DNA of 30,900 nt from a virus. How positions within the stretch are numbered: position 1 is the stretch's first letter; the number at the start of each line of letters is the position of its first letter. The stretch is taken from positions 1-30,900 of IMG/VR virus record IMGVR_UViG_3300035670_000923; one strand, given 5' to 3'. Shown one piece after another: positions 20,948-27,959 of this stretch. Position numbers and translations under genes: made by a program. The notes beneath the pieces were generated by a model. It saw only the letters and a list, made by a program, of their open reading frames with translations. It ran no database searches and was not told where the DNA came from.

Positions 20948-20976
20948 TATATCACTCACACCAACTTAAATAGCAA
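20948..20976 (-). promoter_or_regulatory. Promoter-like element, copy 2 (before the amidoligase gene)
   Basis: TTGCTA (20971-20976) inside ACTTGCTATT, exactly 17 bases, then GATATA (20948-20953). The -10 side reads GAGTGATATATGTACATG, closely matching copy 1. Of the four it has the best promoter geometry. Confidence 0.6.
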
Positions 20977-21006
20977 GTTATATTTGAGGAAAATACTGTA
21001 TTTTAT

Positions 21007-22545
21007 TTATACATCTACTGAAATTGAATCCTCTAAGGAAAGGGCCACTGCATAGGCCACATTTACCGTTACTGCATTTCCAGCCTGTTTATAAAGTTGA
21101 GCATCTGAGTTTACTTCCCTTGCTTTTTCAAACATTTCATCGGGAAATCCCTGGAGTCTAAAGCATTCTTTAGGAGTAAGCCTTCTAATTCGATAGTTTT
21201 TATCTAGGGTAGCCATTTGACACCCAGTATCTATAGTGTTTGAGATACCCTTTCCAACTCTGCCTCGTCTTGTTTTTGAATTTGGAACTGAAATATTTAT
21301 ACTGTCACCAATTTCAGCTTCAGCGTAACCCTTTTTAGTCGCTTCTTTTATTGCAACTTTTGGAGATAAAAGCAAATTATCCTTTTGAACAGAGGTTAGT
21401 GTATTGGACACGCCATCTTCTCTAGGCTTTAGCTCTGTCATATTATGCCTACTTTCTTTTATTTCTCCTGACTCATATTTCTTTCGTATTTCTTTTCCAT
21501 ACTCATTTCTTGTTGCTTTTAAAATAGCTACTCCGTGCCTGTCTTGAGACGTCAAGGTGAACATAGGCTCTTCAGATTCTTTCATTCTTCTGCCATTTTG
21601 CCTTTTATCTTCCCGATCAGGTGTTATAACAGCCCTTGCTTCTAAAACCGCACTATTTGTAGCTGTTCTATTGACAATCCCTGCTGTGTATCTGGAAGTA
21701 ATACACCTTGAGTTTTCTGTTATCTTACTTTTGCTACTGGACTGATCTATAAAATAAAGACCTGTTTTTGCACCCGTTCCACCACCATTAGCCGTCAAAG
21801 TTGGAGAAATCCCATCGGTGTCATAAACATTGCCACTTGCACCTTTACCACTTGGATTAATATTTCCAACTTTATAAAGGCCAGTCTTTGCACCAACTCC
21901 TCCAGCGTTACCCACAAGAGTAGCTGAAATTCCATCTGTATCATAAACCCTATAGCCCTGCATTCCGCCTATAATTTGCTTAAGAGCTGCTGTGTTTTCT
22001 CCTCCGATAGGTAATATTTCTCGTCTACCTCTGCTTCTAAGATTTGCGATAATGAACACACGCTCTCTATTTTGGGGAACTCCGAAGTCTTTAGAGTTAA
22101 GCACTTGCCACATTGCATCATACCCTGCTTCATCCAGCTCAGAGAGAACTGTGGTAAAATCAAATCCACCATTAATTGATAGCAGGTTCTTAACGTTCTC
22201 AATGAGTAAGAATGTGGGTTTATCTTCTTCTTTTTTGCCTTTGACGAGGTCAATAATGCTGAAATAGATTCCACTTCTTTCTCCCCTAAGTCCCTTCTGT
22301 TTTCCAGCAACGGAGATATCCTGGCATGGGAATCCAAAACACCAGATGTCTGCATAGGGGATTTCTTCTGATTTAAGTTTTGTAACGTCACCTGCGAACC
22401 ACTCTCCTTTCGTATCAAACATCGCCCTGTAGCTTCTTACAGCGAATTTATCATTTTCACAAAAACCTATACACTGATATCCTGCAAGTTCAAGTCCCAG
22501 CCTAAACCCGCCTATCCCAGAACATAAATCAAGGAAGGTCATCAT
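21007..22545 (-). CDS. DNA cytosine-5 methyltransferase (512 aa)
   Basis: All main C5-methyltransferase motifs occur in order: I (FLDLCSGIGGFRLGLELAG), IV with catalytic Cys (GFPCQDISVAGKQ), VI (LLIENVKNLL), VIII (QNRERVFIIA) and X (YKQAGNAVTVNVAYAVAL). The region between VIII and IX, where the target recognition domain lies, is unusually built: a near-exact repeat VYDTDGIS(A/P)TL is followed by GAKTGLY twice (about residues 200-265), and degenerate S-x-T-L units continue to about residue 450. It probably protects phage DNA from host restriction. No partner endonuclease was found, so it is an orphan enzyme. It overlaps the upstream methyltransferase gene by 17 bases. Confidence 0.95.
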   Translation of the reverse strand: MMTFLDLCSGIGGFRLGLELAGYQCIGFCENDKFAVRSYRAMFDTKGEWFAGDVTKLKSEEIPYADIWCFGFPCQDISVAGKQKGLRGERSGIYFSIIDLVKGKKEEDKPTFLLIENVKNLLSINGGFDFTTVLSELDEAGYDAMWQVLNSKDFGVPQNRERVFIIANLRSRGRREILPIGGENTAALKQIIGGMQGYRVYDTDGISATLVGNAGGVGAKTGLYKVGNINPSGKGASGNVYDTDGISPTLTANGGGTGAKTGLYFIDQSSSKSKITENSRCITSRYTAGIVNRTATNSAVLEARAVITPDREDKRQNGRRMKESEEPMFTLTSQDRHGVAILKATRNEYGKEIRKKYESGEIKESRHNMTELKPREDGVSNTLTSVQKDNLLLSPKVAIKEATKKGYAEAEIGDSINISVPNSKTRRGRVGKGISNTIDTGCQMATLDKNYRIRRLTPKECFRLQGFPDEMFEKAREVNSDAQLYKQAGNAVTVNVAYAVALSLEDSISVDV

Positions 22546-23797
22546 AGCAGTTGCCTCCCTTTATAAAATCAGCATATGAAATTTTCTCACCATCACGAAG
22601 GACATATACATCCTTATCTGTCCCCACTTGCTCAATGAACCTTTTAACGATAACAGTGGCATATTTAGGATCAAGCTCTAGGGTGTTACAAATTCTATCC
22701 ACCTGCTCACAGGCAATTAAGGTTGAACCGCTGCCCCCAAAAGTATCAAGGACAATGCCATTAACCTGAGATGAATTCTTTATAGGGTAGCAAAGTAATG
22801 GAATCGGCTTCATGGTTGGATGTTCTCCGTTTTTCTTTGGCTTGTCATAGTTCCACACGGTTGTCTCCGATCTACCGGTAAACCATTTATGTTTGGCCCC
22901 TCTTAGCCAGCCAAAGAGAATCGGTTCATGAATCCAGTTATATGGGCTCCGGCCAAGAACCAGTGAGTTCTTCTTCCAAATGCATACACCACTAAGATGG
23001 AAGCCGGCTTCTATAAAAGCTTTTCTAAAGTTAAGCCCTTCTGTATCTGCATGAAATACATAGATAGAACCTCCGGGTGCTGTATGCTCTGCCATATTTT
23101 TAAATGCTGATAGTAAAAAGGCATAAAAAGTATCATTGTCCTGTTTATCGTTTTGAATCTTAAGACCGCTGGCACTTTCAAAGTCTACATTATATGGCGG
23201 ATCTGTTACCACAAGGTTTGCTTTTTTCCCATCCATTAATGTAGCAACATCTTCAGCCTTTGTAGCATCTCCACACATAAGGCGGTGTCTTCCAAGAAGC
23301 CAAATGTCTCCTGGCTTTACAAAGGCAGCTTCTTCTAAGGCCTTATTCACATCATAGTCATCATCTTTTGCGTCCTTATCATGAACCTGACTAAAGAGGT
23401 CTTCAATTTCTGCAGCATCGAATCCAGTTAAGGTAACATCAAAGTCCTGTGCTTCTAAATCTTTTATAAGGTCTGCTAAAGCCTCAAACTCCCAGTCGCC
23501 GGTTACTTTATTTAGTGCCACATTAAGAGCTTTTTCTCTTTCAGAGGATAGCTTGACCACTACACATTCCACTTCATCATGGCCTTCCTCTAAAAGAATC
23601 TTATAACGTTGGTGACCACCTACAATGTTTCCCGTTTCCTCATTCCAGATAATCGGCTCCACATAACCAAACTCCGTCATGGACCGCTTTAATTTTTCAT
23701 AGGCTGGGTCCCCTGGCTTTAAATCTTTTCTTGGATTGTATTTAGCCGGGTTAATTTTAGATACCGCCACTTTTCTTATATTCATGTCTTGATTCAC
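22529..23797 (-). CDS. ParB-like domain / DNA adenine (N6 or N4) methyltransferase fusion (422 aa)
   Basis: The N-terminal about 120 residues form a ParB/sulfiredoxin-like domain (SKINPAKYNPRKDLK, NIVGGHQRYKILLEEGHDEV). The methyltransferase part has the catalytic motif VVTDPPYNVDFES first and the AdoMet motif DTFGGSGSTLIACEQ later. This circular order marks a beta-class amino-methyltransferase. The region between them should recognise the target. I start it at a GTG (MNQDMNIRKVAV) with GGAGGG seven bases upstream. Fusions of this kind are common in Firmicute phages and are thought to modify phage DNA against restriction. An intrinsic terminator lies just upstream. Confidence 0.93.
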   Translation of the reverse strand: MNQDMNIRKVAVSKINPAKYNPRKDLKPGDPAYEKLKRSMTEFGYVEPIIWNEETGNIVGGHQRYKILLEEGHDEVECVVVKLSSEREKALNVALNKVTGDWEFEALADLIKDLEAQDFDVTLTGFDAAEIEDLFSQVHDKDAKDDDYDVNKALEEAAFVKPGDIWLLGRHRLMCGDATKAEDVATLMDGKKANLVVTDPPYNVDFESASGLKIQNDKQDNDTFYAFLLSAFKNMAEHTAPGGSIYVFHADTEGLNFRKAFIEAGFHLSGVCIWKKNSLVLGRSPYNWIHEPILFGWLRGAKHKWFTGRSETTVWNYDKPKKNGEHPTMKPIPLLCYPIKNSSQVNGIVLDTFGGSGSTLIACEQVDRICNTLELDPKYATVIVKRFIEQVGTDKDVYVLRDGEKISYADFIKGGNCYDDLP

Positions 23798-23822
23798 TTT
23801 TATCCCTCCGTTTCTTTGCATT

Positions 23823-23852
23823 AAAAAAGCCCGTGACCGCTGTCATCAGGCT
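23823..23852 (-). terminator. Intrinsic terminator before the methyltransferase block
   Basis: On the minus strand AGCC...TGAC pairs with GTCA...GGCT in two four-base helices around the loop AGCG, followed by TTTTTT. It separates the HNH transcript from the methyltransferase genes. Confidence 0.7.
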
Positions 23853-23989
23853 AAAAACTGCTGAAAACACTATCAATATAGTCATTTTTCAGTGTTATAT
23901 TTACTTAAATTTCTAATCTAGTTCATCTATTTCCTATTACTCTTAAAGCTTGTAACCATGCCTATTTCACGGGAAACGCGCCCAGCCAT
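23853..23989 (-). other. Non-coding stretch with possible terS start remnant
   Basis: This AT-rich stretch has a long inverted repeat CTGAAAA / TTTTCAG separated by 18 bases (about 23856-23892). It also holds a 20-codon frame (ATG at 23989, stop at 23927) reading MAGRVSREIGMVTSFKSNRK. Its first four residues resemble the MAGR opening of the true small terminase, and it lies where terS usually follows HNH/cos. No good ribosome-binding site precedes it. It may be chance or a stump left when the accessory block came in. Confidence 0.3.
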
Positions 23990-24095
23990 TACTCAGGCTG
24001 AAATCCCTGATATACCCCCCTTGTGATTTTTGCGATTTTTCACAGAAGACCCCCGCACGTTGTTGGAAACACAAGGCTGTAGAGATTCACTCCCC
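23990..24095 (-). other. Candidate cos / packaging region after HNH gene
   Basis: The stretch is unusually rich in G-runs on the minus strand: GGGGGTAGGGGGAG overlapping the HNH stop, GTGCGGGGG near 24055, and AAGGGGGGTATATC near 24010, with ATCGCAAAAATCACAAG between. Comparable G-rich, non-coding sequences lie between HNH and small terminase genes in many cos-type HK97-like phages of Firmicutes. I infer that the cohesive-end site is here, but no cleavage site can be pinned down. Confidence 0.35.
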
Positions 24096-24464
24096 CTACC
24101 CCCGTCTGTTTCCTGGACTGTTGCCAAAACCACCATCTTCTTTGGCAGTCTTCTTTGAATGACAACTCTTACAAAGAGGCTGCCAGTTTCTTTTGTCCCA
24201 GAAGAGTTTCTGATCTCCTCCATGAGGTTTGATGTGATCCACTTCTGTTGCAGGAGTAATTCTACCAGCTCTTTTGCAGTGGATACACAGGGGATGCCTT
24301 CTTAAGAAATCTTTACTGGCTTTTCTCCACTGATAGGTATAAAGCTTTGAGCTTCTCTCGTTTTGTTTTCTAACCATTTCTTTTTTATGTCCTTCACAAT
24401 ATCTATCATGGGTTAAGGTTTGACACCCAGGATAGTTACAGATGCTCTTTGGTTTCCAGGGCAT
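24096..24464 (-). CDS. HNH endonuclease, packaging-associated (122 aa)
   Basis: The start MPWKPKSICNYPGCQTLTHD has GGAGG nine bases upstream. The HNH core reads HPLCIHCKRAGRITPATEVD, HIKPHGGDQ, NWQPLCKSCHSKKTAKED, with the catalytic DH pair, the Asn and two CxxC zinc pairs. HNH proteins encoded close to the terminase genes of cos phages stimulate terminase cutting at cos and are needed for packaging. In this genome the small terminase is about 7 kb away rather than adjacent. The gene ends inside a G-rich stretch that may contain cos. It is preceded by four copies of an operator-like motif. Confidence 0.93.
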   Translation of the reverse strand: MPWKPKSICNYPGCQTLTHDRYCEGHKKEMVRKQNERSSKLYTYQWRKASKDFLRRHPLCIHCKRAGRITPATEVDHIKPHGGDQKLFWDKRNWQPLCKSCHSKKTAKEDGGFGNSPGNRRG

Positions 24465-24488
24465 CAAGTTCACCTCCATAAATTCGTT

Positions 24489-24574
24489 TGCAACGATAAA
24501 GCTCTCTTTGCATTTGTCGTTGCATTTTATAGCGATTTTTTATTTATCGTTGCACAGCGTTATGCAACGAGGAA
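24489..24574. promoter_or_regulatory. Four operator-like repeats TGCAACGA(T/C)AAA upstream of the HNH gene
   Basis: Copies at 24489-24500 (plus), 24513-24524 (minus), 24543-24554 (minus) and 24563-24574 (plus, TGCAACGAGGAA) share an eight-base core TGCAACGA. They occupy 86 bases just before the HNH start codon. A -10-like TATAAA on the minus strand (24526-24531) lies among them. The arrangement fits binding sites for a phage regulator. Confidence 0.65.
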
Positions 24575-24604
24575 AAACAAAGGTATAGAAAAAGCTCCAG
24601 TTCA

Positions 24605-24754
24605 TTAACCAGAGCCTTGATCCAAGAATGCTGCGTTTCCTAAGATTCGAATCGATATAACGTAGGCGTATGCTACAGCATATGGTGTTCTAGGATTTCC
24701 TATACCTTTACACCATATACTATAACACGTGTACCTACTGACATTCACTGACAT
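24605..24754 (-). CDS. Possible small protein coupled to the sigma-like gene (49 aa)
   Basis: An ATG begins immediately after the sigma-like gene's TAA and opens 49 codons: MSVNVSRYTCYSIWCKGIG, ...PRTPYAVAYAYVISIRILGN, ending LDQGSG. There is no separate strong ribosome-binding site, so it would depend on coupling. The same DNA is full of palindromes: GATTCGAATC (24644-24653), TATGCT/AGCATA (24669-24682), ATATGGTGT/ACACCATAT (24680-24688 and 24710-24718) and TAGGA/TCCTA (24691-24702). It could instead be a structured non-coding or regulatory region. Confidence 0.3.
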   Translation of the reverse strand: MSVNVSRYTCYSIWCKGIGNPRTPYAVAYAYVISIRILGNAAFLDQGSG

Positions 24755-24766
24755 TTACTGACACAA
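24737..24766 (-). repeat. Three 10-bp direct repeats over the stop of the sigma-like gene
   Basis: ACTGACATTC, ACTGACATTT and ACTGACACAA (plus-strand reading) follow one another with an exact 10-bp period, one helical turn. They cover the last codons and stop codon of the gene and the start of the following frame. They may be protein-binding sites or a simple tandem duplication. Confidence 0.7.
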
Positions 24767-25174
24767 TTTCATCCTTTCAAATTCTTTTAAGGCTTTTCCA
24801 TGAATCCTATAAACAGTTCTTGGATCATAACCCATGGTGGCCGCTATCTCATCCCACCCTTTTCCACTAAGATATCTAAGTTCTAATAGGAGCTGTTGGT
24901 TGATATCGTCCATCTTATTAATGGTATCTTGAATGTCCCTTTTTAGATCAATCAATCTGTCTATATCAGCATTGATTTCATTTTCTAGGTCAATGACTTT
25001 CACAATGGTGCTTTCCATCTTGCTCTTTTCAATATTTCCACCGCAGATTTTTTCCTTAGTAAAACTTGATGTTACCTTCATGGCTAGGCTCTTAAGCGTA
25101 GTCAATTGTTCTAGCTTACTATCAATCATCTGGTCTAACCAGGTGGCCTGTGATAAATATTCTTTTGCATTCAT
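24755..25174 (-). CDS. Sigma-70 region 4-like / RinA-type phage transcription regulator (139 aa)
   Basis: The N-terminal about 95 residues are a long helical coiled coil (LDQMIDSKLEQLTTLKSLAM, VIDLENEINADIDRLIDLKR). The C-terminus is a helix-turn-helix of sigma region 4 type (LLLELRYLSGKGWDEIAATM, GYDPRTVYRIHGKALKEFER). This matches the DUF1492/RinA/ArpU-like proteins at the end of early regions in Firmicute phages, which switch on late genes. GGAGGG is well placed before the ATG. Likely targets, by inference, are promoters of the HNH or terminase operons, such as the repeated motif just downstream. Confidence 0.85.
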   Translation of the reverse strand: MNAKEYLSQATWLDQMIDSKLEQLTTLKSLAMKVTSSFTKEKICGGNIEKSKMESTIVKVIDLENEINADIDRLIDLKRDIQDTINKMDDINQQLLLELRYLSGKGWDEIAATMGYDPRTVYRIHGKALKEFERMKLCQ

Positions 25175-25176
25175 CC

Positions 25177-25404
25177 TTATCCCTCCACTTCATCTAAAAG
25201 ACTCATCTTCCCTTTGTAATAAAGCTCCATAATATTTATTCTGCTAGGCGCATCTAAGGATTTAATTCTTCTAAAAACACCTTCTTGGTCTTCTAACATC
25301 TGTGCTTTTGTTTTAAAGAAGCCACAGCTTGTCCCTTCACACTTTTTAACTTTTAAAGCCTTACATCTACCGTTTTTATAAGCAAAGCATTCTTTTTCCA
25401 TCAT
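25177..25404 (-). CDS. Small Cys-rich, probably zinc-binding protein (75 aa)
   Basis: A Cys cluster, KECFAYKNGRCKALKVKKCE followed by GTSCGFF, covers residues 5-35 and probably binds a metal. The rest is helical (RIKSLDAPSRINIMELYYKG). The ATG overlaps the previous stop (ATGA) and has GGAG upstream, so it is translated with the DUF4406 gene. Small proteins of this type recur in clostridial phage early regions; the function is unknown. Confidence 0.7.
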   Translation of the reverse strand: MMEKECFAYKNGRCKALKVKKCEGTSCGFFKTKAQMLEDQEGVFRRIKSLDAPSRINIMELYYKGKMSLLDEVEG

Positions 25405-25832
25405 TTGTTTTCTCCCTCTCTTTCCACACATTCATTTGAAAAATATCTAATAGGAATGTTCCATCTTTTAGCTTTCTTTATCTCAACTGACATGCCGGAT
25501 GAAATTCTATCTCCAAAGACCCATATCTCATGGCACTTACCAAGTAACACCAGTCCCATATCAATGCCCAGCTGTCTTTCTTTTGGATCTTCTTCCTCTA
25601 GAAACTGCGGGTACATGAGATGTGGAATAATCGGTACTGTATTTTGAGTAGCTGCAAATCTCCCATACCTTCTTGCCTTTAGAACGTTCCCTTCCATATC
25701 CCCTGCAAAGGGACTGCAGATAAATACAATCTTTTTCTTTCTCTTAACCTTTTCTTCTTTTTCTATATTTGTAAGGGCTTCATAAACCGTTGGGTCATGA
25801 TAACCTTCTGAATTAAATTTATTAACGCTCAT
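25401..25832 (-). CDS. DUF4406 protein, nucleoside deoxyribosyltransferase-like fold (143 aa)
   Basis: KIVFICSPFAGDMEGNVLKA begins the fold, and VPIIPHLMYPQFLEEEDPKE and LLGKCHEIWVFGDRISSGMS with VEIKKAKRWNIPIRYF complete it. This pattern is found in DUF4406 / nucleoside 2-deoxyribosyltransferase-like proteins, which bind nucleotides and may modify nucleotide or NAD-derived substrates. The first 33 residues are a charged extension. GGAGG precedes the ATG. It sits in the early replication operon, which fits a nucleotide-metabolism role, but the substrate is unknown. Confidence 0.8.
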   Translation of the reverse strand: MSVNKFNSEGYHDPTVYEALTNIEKEEKVKRKKKIVFICSPFAGDMEGNVLKARRYGRFAATQNTVPIIPHLMYPQFLEEEDPKERQLGIDMGLVLLGKCHEIWVFGDRISSGMSVEIKKAKRWNIPIRYFSNECVEREGENK

Positions 25833-25837
25833 TTTCT

Positions 25838-27238
25838 CTAACCTCCATTTTTTAAATTAGTAATCCTAGCCTTAACTGCTTCAATTAGTGCCTTTTGCCC
25901 TGTGTCTTTATTATCAAGAGCCATCATCACTTTGTGATCAATGGTGTCCCTTGCTAGCAAGTGATTTATAACCACCGTCTGCTTTTGACCTTGCCGCCAT
26001 AGTCTGGCATTGGCCTGCTGGTAAAGTTCTAAGCTCCAGGTCACGCTGTACCAAATAATCGTGGATCCACCTTCTTGAAGATTGAGCCCATGGCCTGCTG
26101 ATGCAGGATGGCACAGGGCAATTTTCATCTCTCCCCTATTCCACCTTGCTATATCCTCCGAGGTGTTAATCTCTCCCGCATCAAATCTATTTTTTATTCT
26201 TTCTTTTTCATGTTTAAATCCGTAGTAGATTAAAACCGGTTTACCATTGGCAGCTTCGATTAAATCCTCCAAAGCATCCAGCTTCCTGTCATGGATCCTG
26301 TGTACATCTCCGTACTCGTCATAGACCGTTCCTCCTGACATTTGAAGAAGCTTGTTTGACAGCACCGCTGCATTGACTGCATCCACTTCACTATCCTCTA
26401 GGGGAAGAAGCAAGTCCCTCTCTAGCTTTTTATAAAGCTTCATTTCCTTTTCAGATAGCTCTACTTCCACTTTGTTAAAAATAATTTCCGGCATCTTCAA
26501 ATACTCTAAAGCCTTCATGCTAATGCAAATGTCTGATATTTTGTCATAGATTTTATCTTCTGCATCATCGTTTAGCACATAATCTGCTGGTATTCCACCG
26601 TTCACATATTTCTGTGGGTGGAAGTATCGGCTACGGTATCCACTAAAGGTTCTTCCCAGTCTCTCCCCTCCATCTAAGAGGTAGATTTGACTCCAAATAT
26701 CTAAAAGTCCATTGGGTGCAGGCGTTCCTGTAAGGCCTACAATCCTTTTAATTTTATGTCTTACTTTTTTTAGTGCTCTGAACCTTTTAGCCGATGGAGA
26801 TTTGAAACTTGAAAGTTCATCGATGATGACCATATCAAAGGGCCACTCATTTTTATAAAACTCCACCAGCCAAGGAACATTCTCTCTGTTGATGGTATAG
26901 ATATCAGCCTTTTTATATAGGGCCATGGTTCTTTCCTTTGCACTTCCAAGAACCCTTGAAACCCTAAGTTCCTTTGTATGCTTCCACTTTAAAACTTCAT
27001 CCAGCCATGTGGTGTTGGCTACTCTTAGTGGTGCAATCACCAGTACCTTTGATACTTCAAACCGGTCATGTAAAAGATCCACTAGAGCGGTTAGGGTTAT
27101 TACACTTTTGCCAAGCCCCATGTCTAGGAATAAACCTGCAGAGTTGTTCTCCAAAATAAACTCTGTGCAGTGGGTTTGATATTCATGAGGGCGGTACGGT
27201 AGTCTTGATTTAGGTAGTACTACTTCCGGCAATCCCAT
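25838..27238 (-). CDS. SNF2-family DEAD/DEAH-box helicase (466 aa)
   Basis: Helicase motifs appear in order: I (LFLDMGLGKSVITLTAL), Ia (VLVIAPLRVANTTW), II (MVIIDELSSFKSPSAKRF; DEL in place of DEAH), III (GLTGTPAPNGLLDIWSQ), V (LNLQEGGSTIIWYSVTWSLE) and VI (QQANARLWRQGQ). This is the short SNF2-type helicase common in Firmicute phages beside a VRR-NUC nuclease. ATP-driven DNA translocation in replication or recombination is likely. It overlaps the end of the nuclease gene by 29 bases, so the two are coupled and may act together. Confidence 0.93.
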   Translation of the reverse strand: MGLPEVVLPKSRLPYRPHEYQTHCTEFILENNSAGLFLDMGLGKSVITLTALVDLLHDRFEVSKVLVIAPLRVANTTWLDEVLKWKHTKELRVSRVLGSAKERTMALYKKADIYTINRENVPWLVEFYKNEWPFDMVIIDELSSFKSPSAKRFRALKKVRHKIKRIVGLTGTPAPNGLLDIWSQIYLLDGGERLGRTFSGYRSRYFHPQKYVNGGIPADYVLNDDAEDKIYDKISDICISMKALEYLKMPEIIFNKVEVELSEKEMKLYKKLERDLLLPLEDSEVDAVNAAVLSNKLLQMSGGTVYDEYGDVHRIHDRKLDALEDLIEAANGKPVLIYYGFKHEKERIKNRFDAGEINTSEDIARWNRGEMKIALCHPASAGHGLNLQEGGSTIIWYSVTWSLELYQQANARLWRQGQKQTVVINHLLARDTIDHKVMMALDNKDTGQKALIEAVKARITNLKNGG

Positions 27239-27500
27239 CTACCACACCTCCTATATCCGCTGGGTTATCTAGGCAATAAACTAAAAACCCTAGCCCTTCC
27301 AGCTCCCCTTTTCTCTTTATCTGATTAGGTCTCATTTTCTTTCCCAGTGCTTTCACCTCAACAAATCCCATCTTGCCACCAGGCATTAGCACCAGTCGGT
27401 CAGGCACCCCATTTAATCCTGGGGAGATAAACTTATAGGCTCTACCGCCTCTTCTTTTCACTTCTTTTACAAGCATTAGCTCTAGTTCTTTTTCTGTCAC
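27210..27500 (-). CDS. VRR-NUC domain nuclease (96 aa)
   Basis: The whole protein is a single VRR-NUC domain: TEKELELMLVKEVKRRGGRA, FISPGLNGVPDRLVLMPGGK, MGFVEVKALGKKMRPNQIKR. The catalytic PD-(D/E)xK-like residues D (PDRL), E and K (FVEVKA) are intact. Stand-alone VRR-NUC proteins next to SNF2 helicases are a regular pair in phages and probably cut branched DNA. I choose the GTG with GAGGTG six bases upstream; the GTG at 27509 falls within that ribosome-binding site. Confidence 0.92.
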   Translation of the reverse strand: MTEKELELMLVKEVKRRGGRAYKFISPGLNGVPDRLVLMPGGKMGFVEVKALGKKMRPNQIKRKGELEGLGFLVYCLDNPADIGGVVDGIAGSSTT

Positions 27501-27566
27501 CTCTATCACCTCAATTTCTGTCGTTTTTAACTTAGGTGCCTATTAAGCACTGAAGAAATATCTATT

Positions 27567-27632
27567 CAAAATAAGTTTTAGTTCCTCTCAAAATAAGTTT
27601 TAGTTCCTCTCAAAATAAGTTTTAGTTCCTCT
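27567..27632. repeat. Three perfect 22-bp tandem repeats
   Basis: Identical units at 27567-27588, 27589-27610 and 27611-27632 begin CAAAATAAGT and end GTTCCTCT. The third is followed by a run of T residues. Identity at every position suggests recent duplication or strong constraint, as for iterons bound by an initiator. Confidence 0.9.
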
Positions 27633-27656
27633 AACATTTTTTTTGCTTTTCATTCT

Positions 27657-27924
27657 TGTAGTCTATAGTTGTAGTCTGAAGGGTTTAAAACCTATACGCG
27701 CGTATGTAGGCTATATTACTATTATTACTAGTAAAATAATTAATCAATTAAGTTATCTCCTACATAGACTACTAACGTACTGAACCCCTTGTTTTAACTG
27801 GTTTTAGCTTTGTAGTCCAAGGTGTAGACTGAGAATTTTTAGACTACATCAGACTACACATTTTCACCTCTTACCAGTCTACATATCATAAGTTAGACTA
27901 CACATTTCTAGTCCTCAGACTACA
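27657..27924. repeat. Dispersed octamer repeat AGACTACA / TGTAGTCT (about ten copies)
   Basis: Exact copies lie at 27657-27664, 27670-27677, 27841-27848, 27851-27858, 27895-27902 and 27917-27924. Close variants are at 27766-27773, 27811-27818, 27823-27830 and 27876-27883. Both orientations occur: inward TGTAGTCT on the left, AGACTACA on the right, flanking an AT-rich core. Confidence 0.8.
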
Positions 27925-27959
27925 AATTCAAATTTATGGGTTCACTAACCCTTTTGGTT

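Larger units (their letters stand above)
27501..27959. other. Repeat-rich non-coding region, candidate replication origin
   Basis: No credible gene is present. The region holds three perfect 22-bp tandem repeats, about ten copies of an AGACTACA-type octamer in both orientations, an AT-rich core (27711-27752) and a GC patch ACGCGCGT (27697-27704). It lies directly downstream of the primase-helicase gene. Clustered iterons plus an AT-rich stretch are the usual layout of phage origins. Confidence 0.55.

Noticed and set aside
21007-23797. A restriction-modification system
   Set aside because: Two methyltransferases are present but no restriction endonuclease; the HNH protein fits the packaging type, so these are treated as protective orphan enzymes.
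23993-24223. Minus-strand 76-codon frame overlapping the HNH gene
   Set aside because: It is the HNH coding sequence read in another frame and then the G-rich region; no ribosome-binding site and no recognisable sequence.
24640-24720. Possible tRNA gene because of GATTCGAATC
   Set aside because: No matching acceptor stem, D arm or anticodon arm can be folded on either strand; the string is a simple palindrome.
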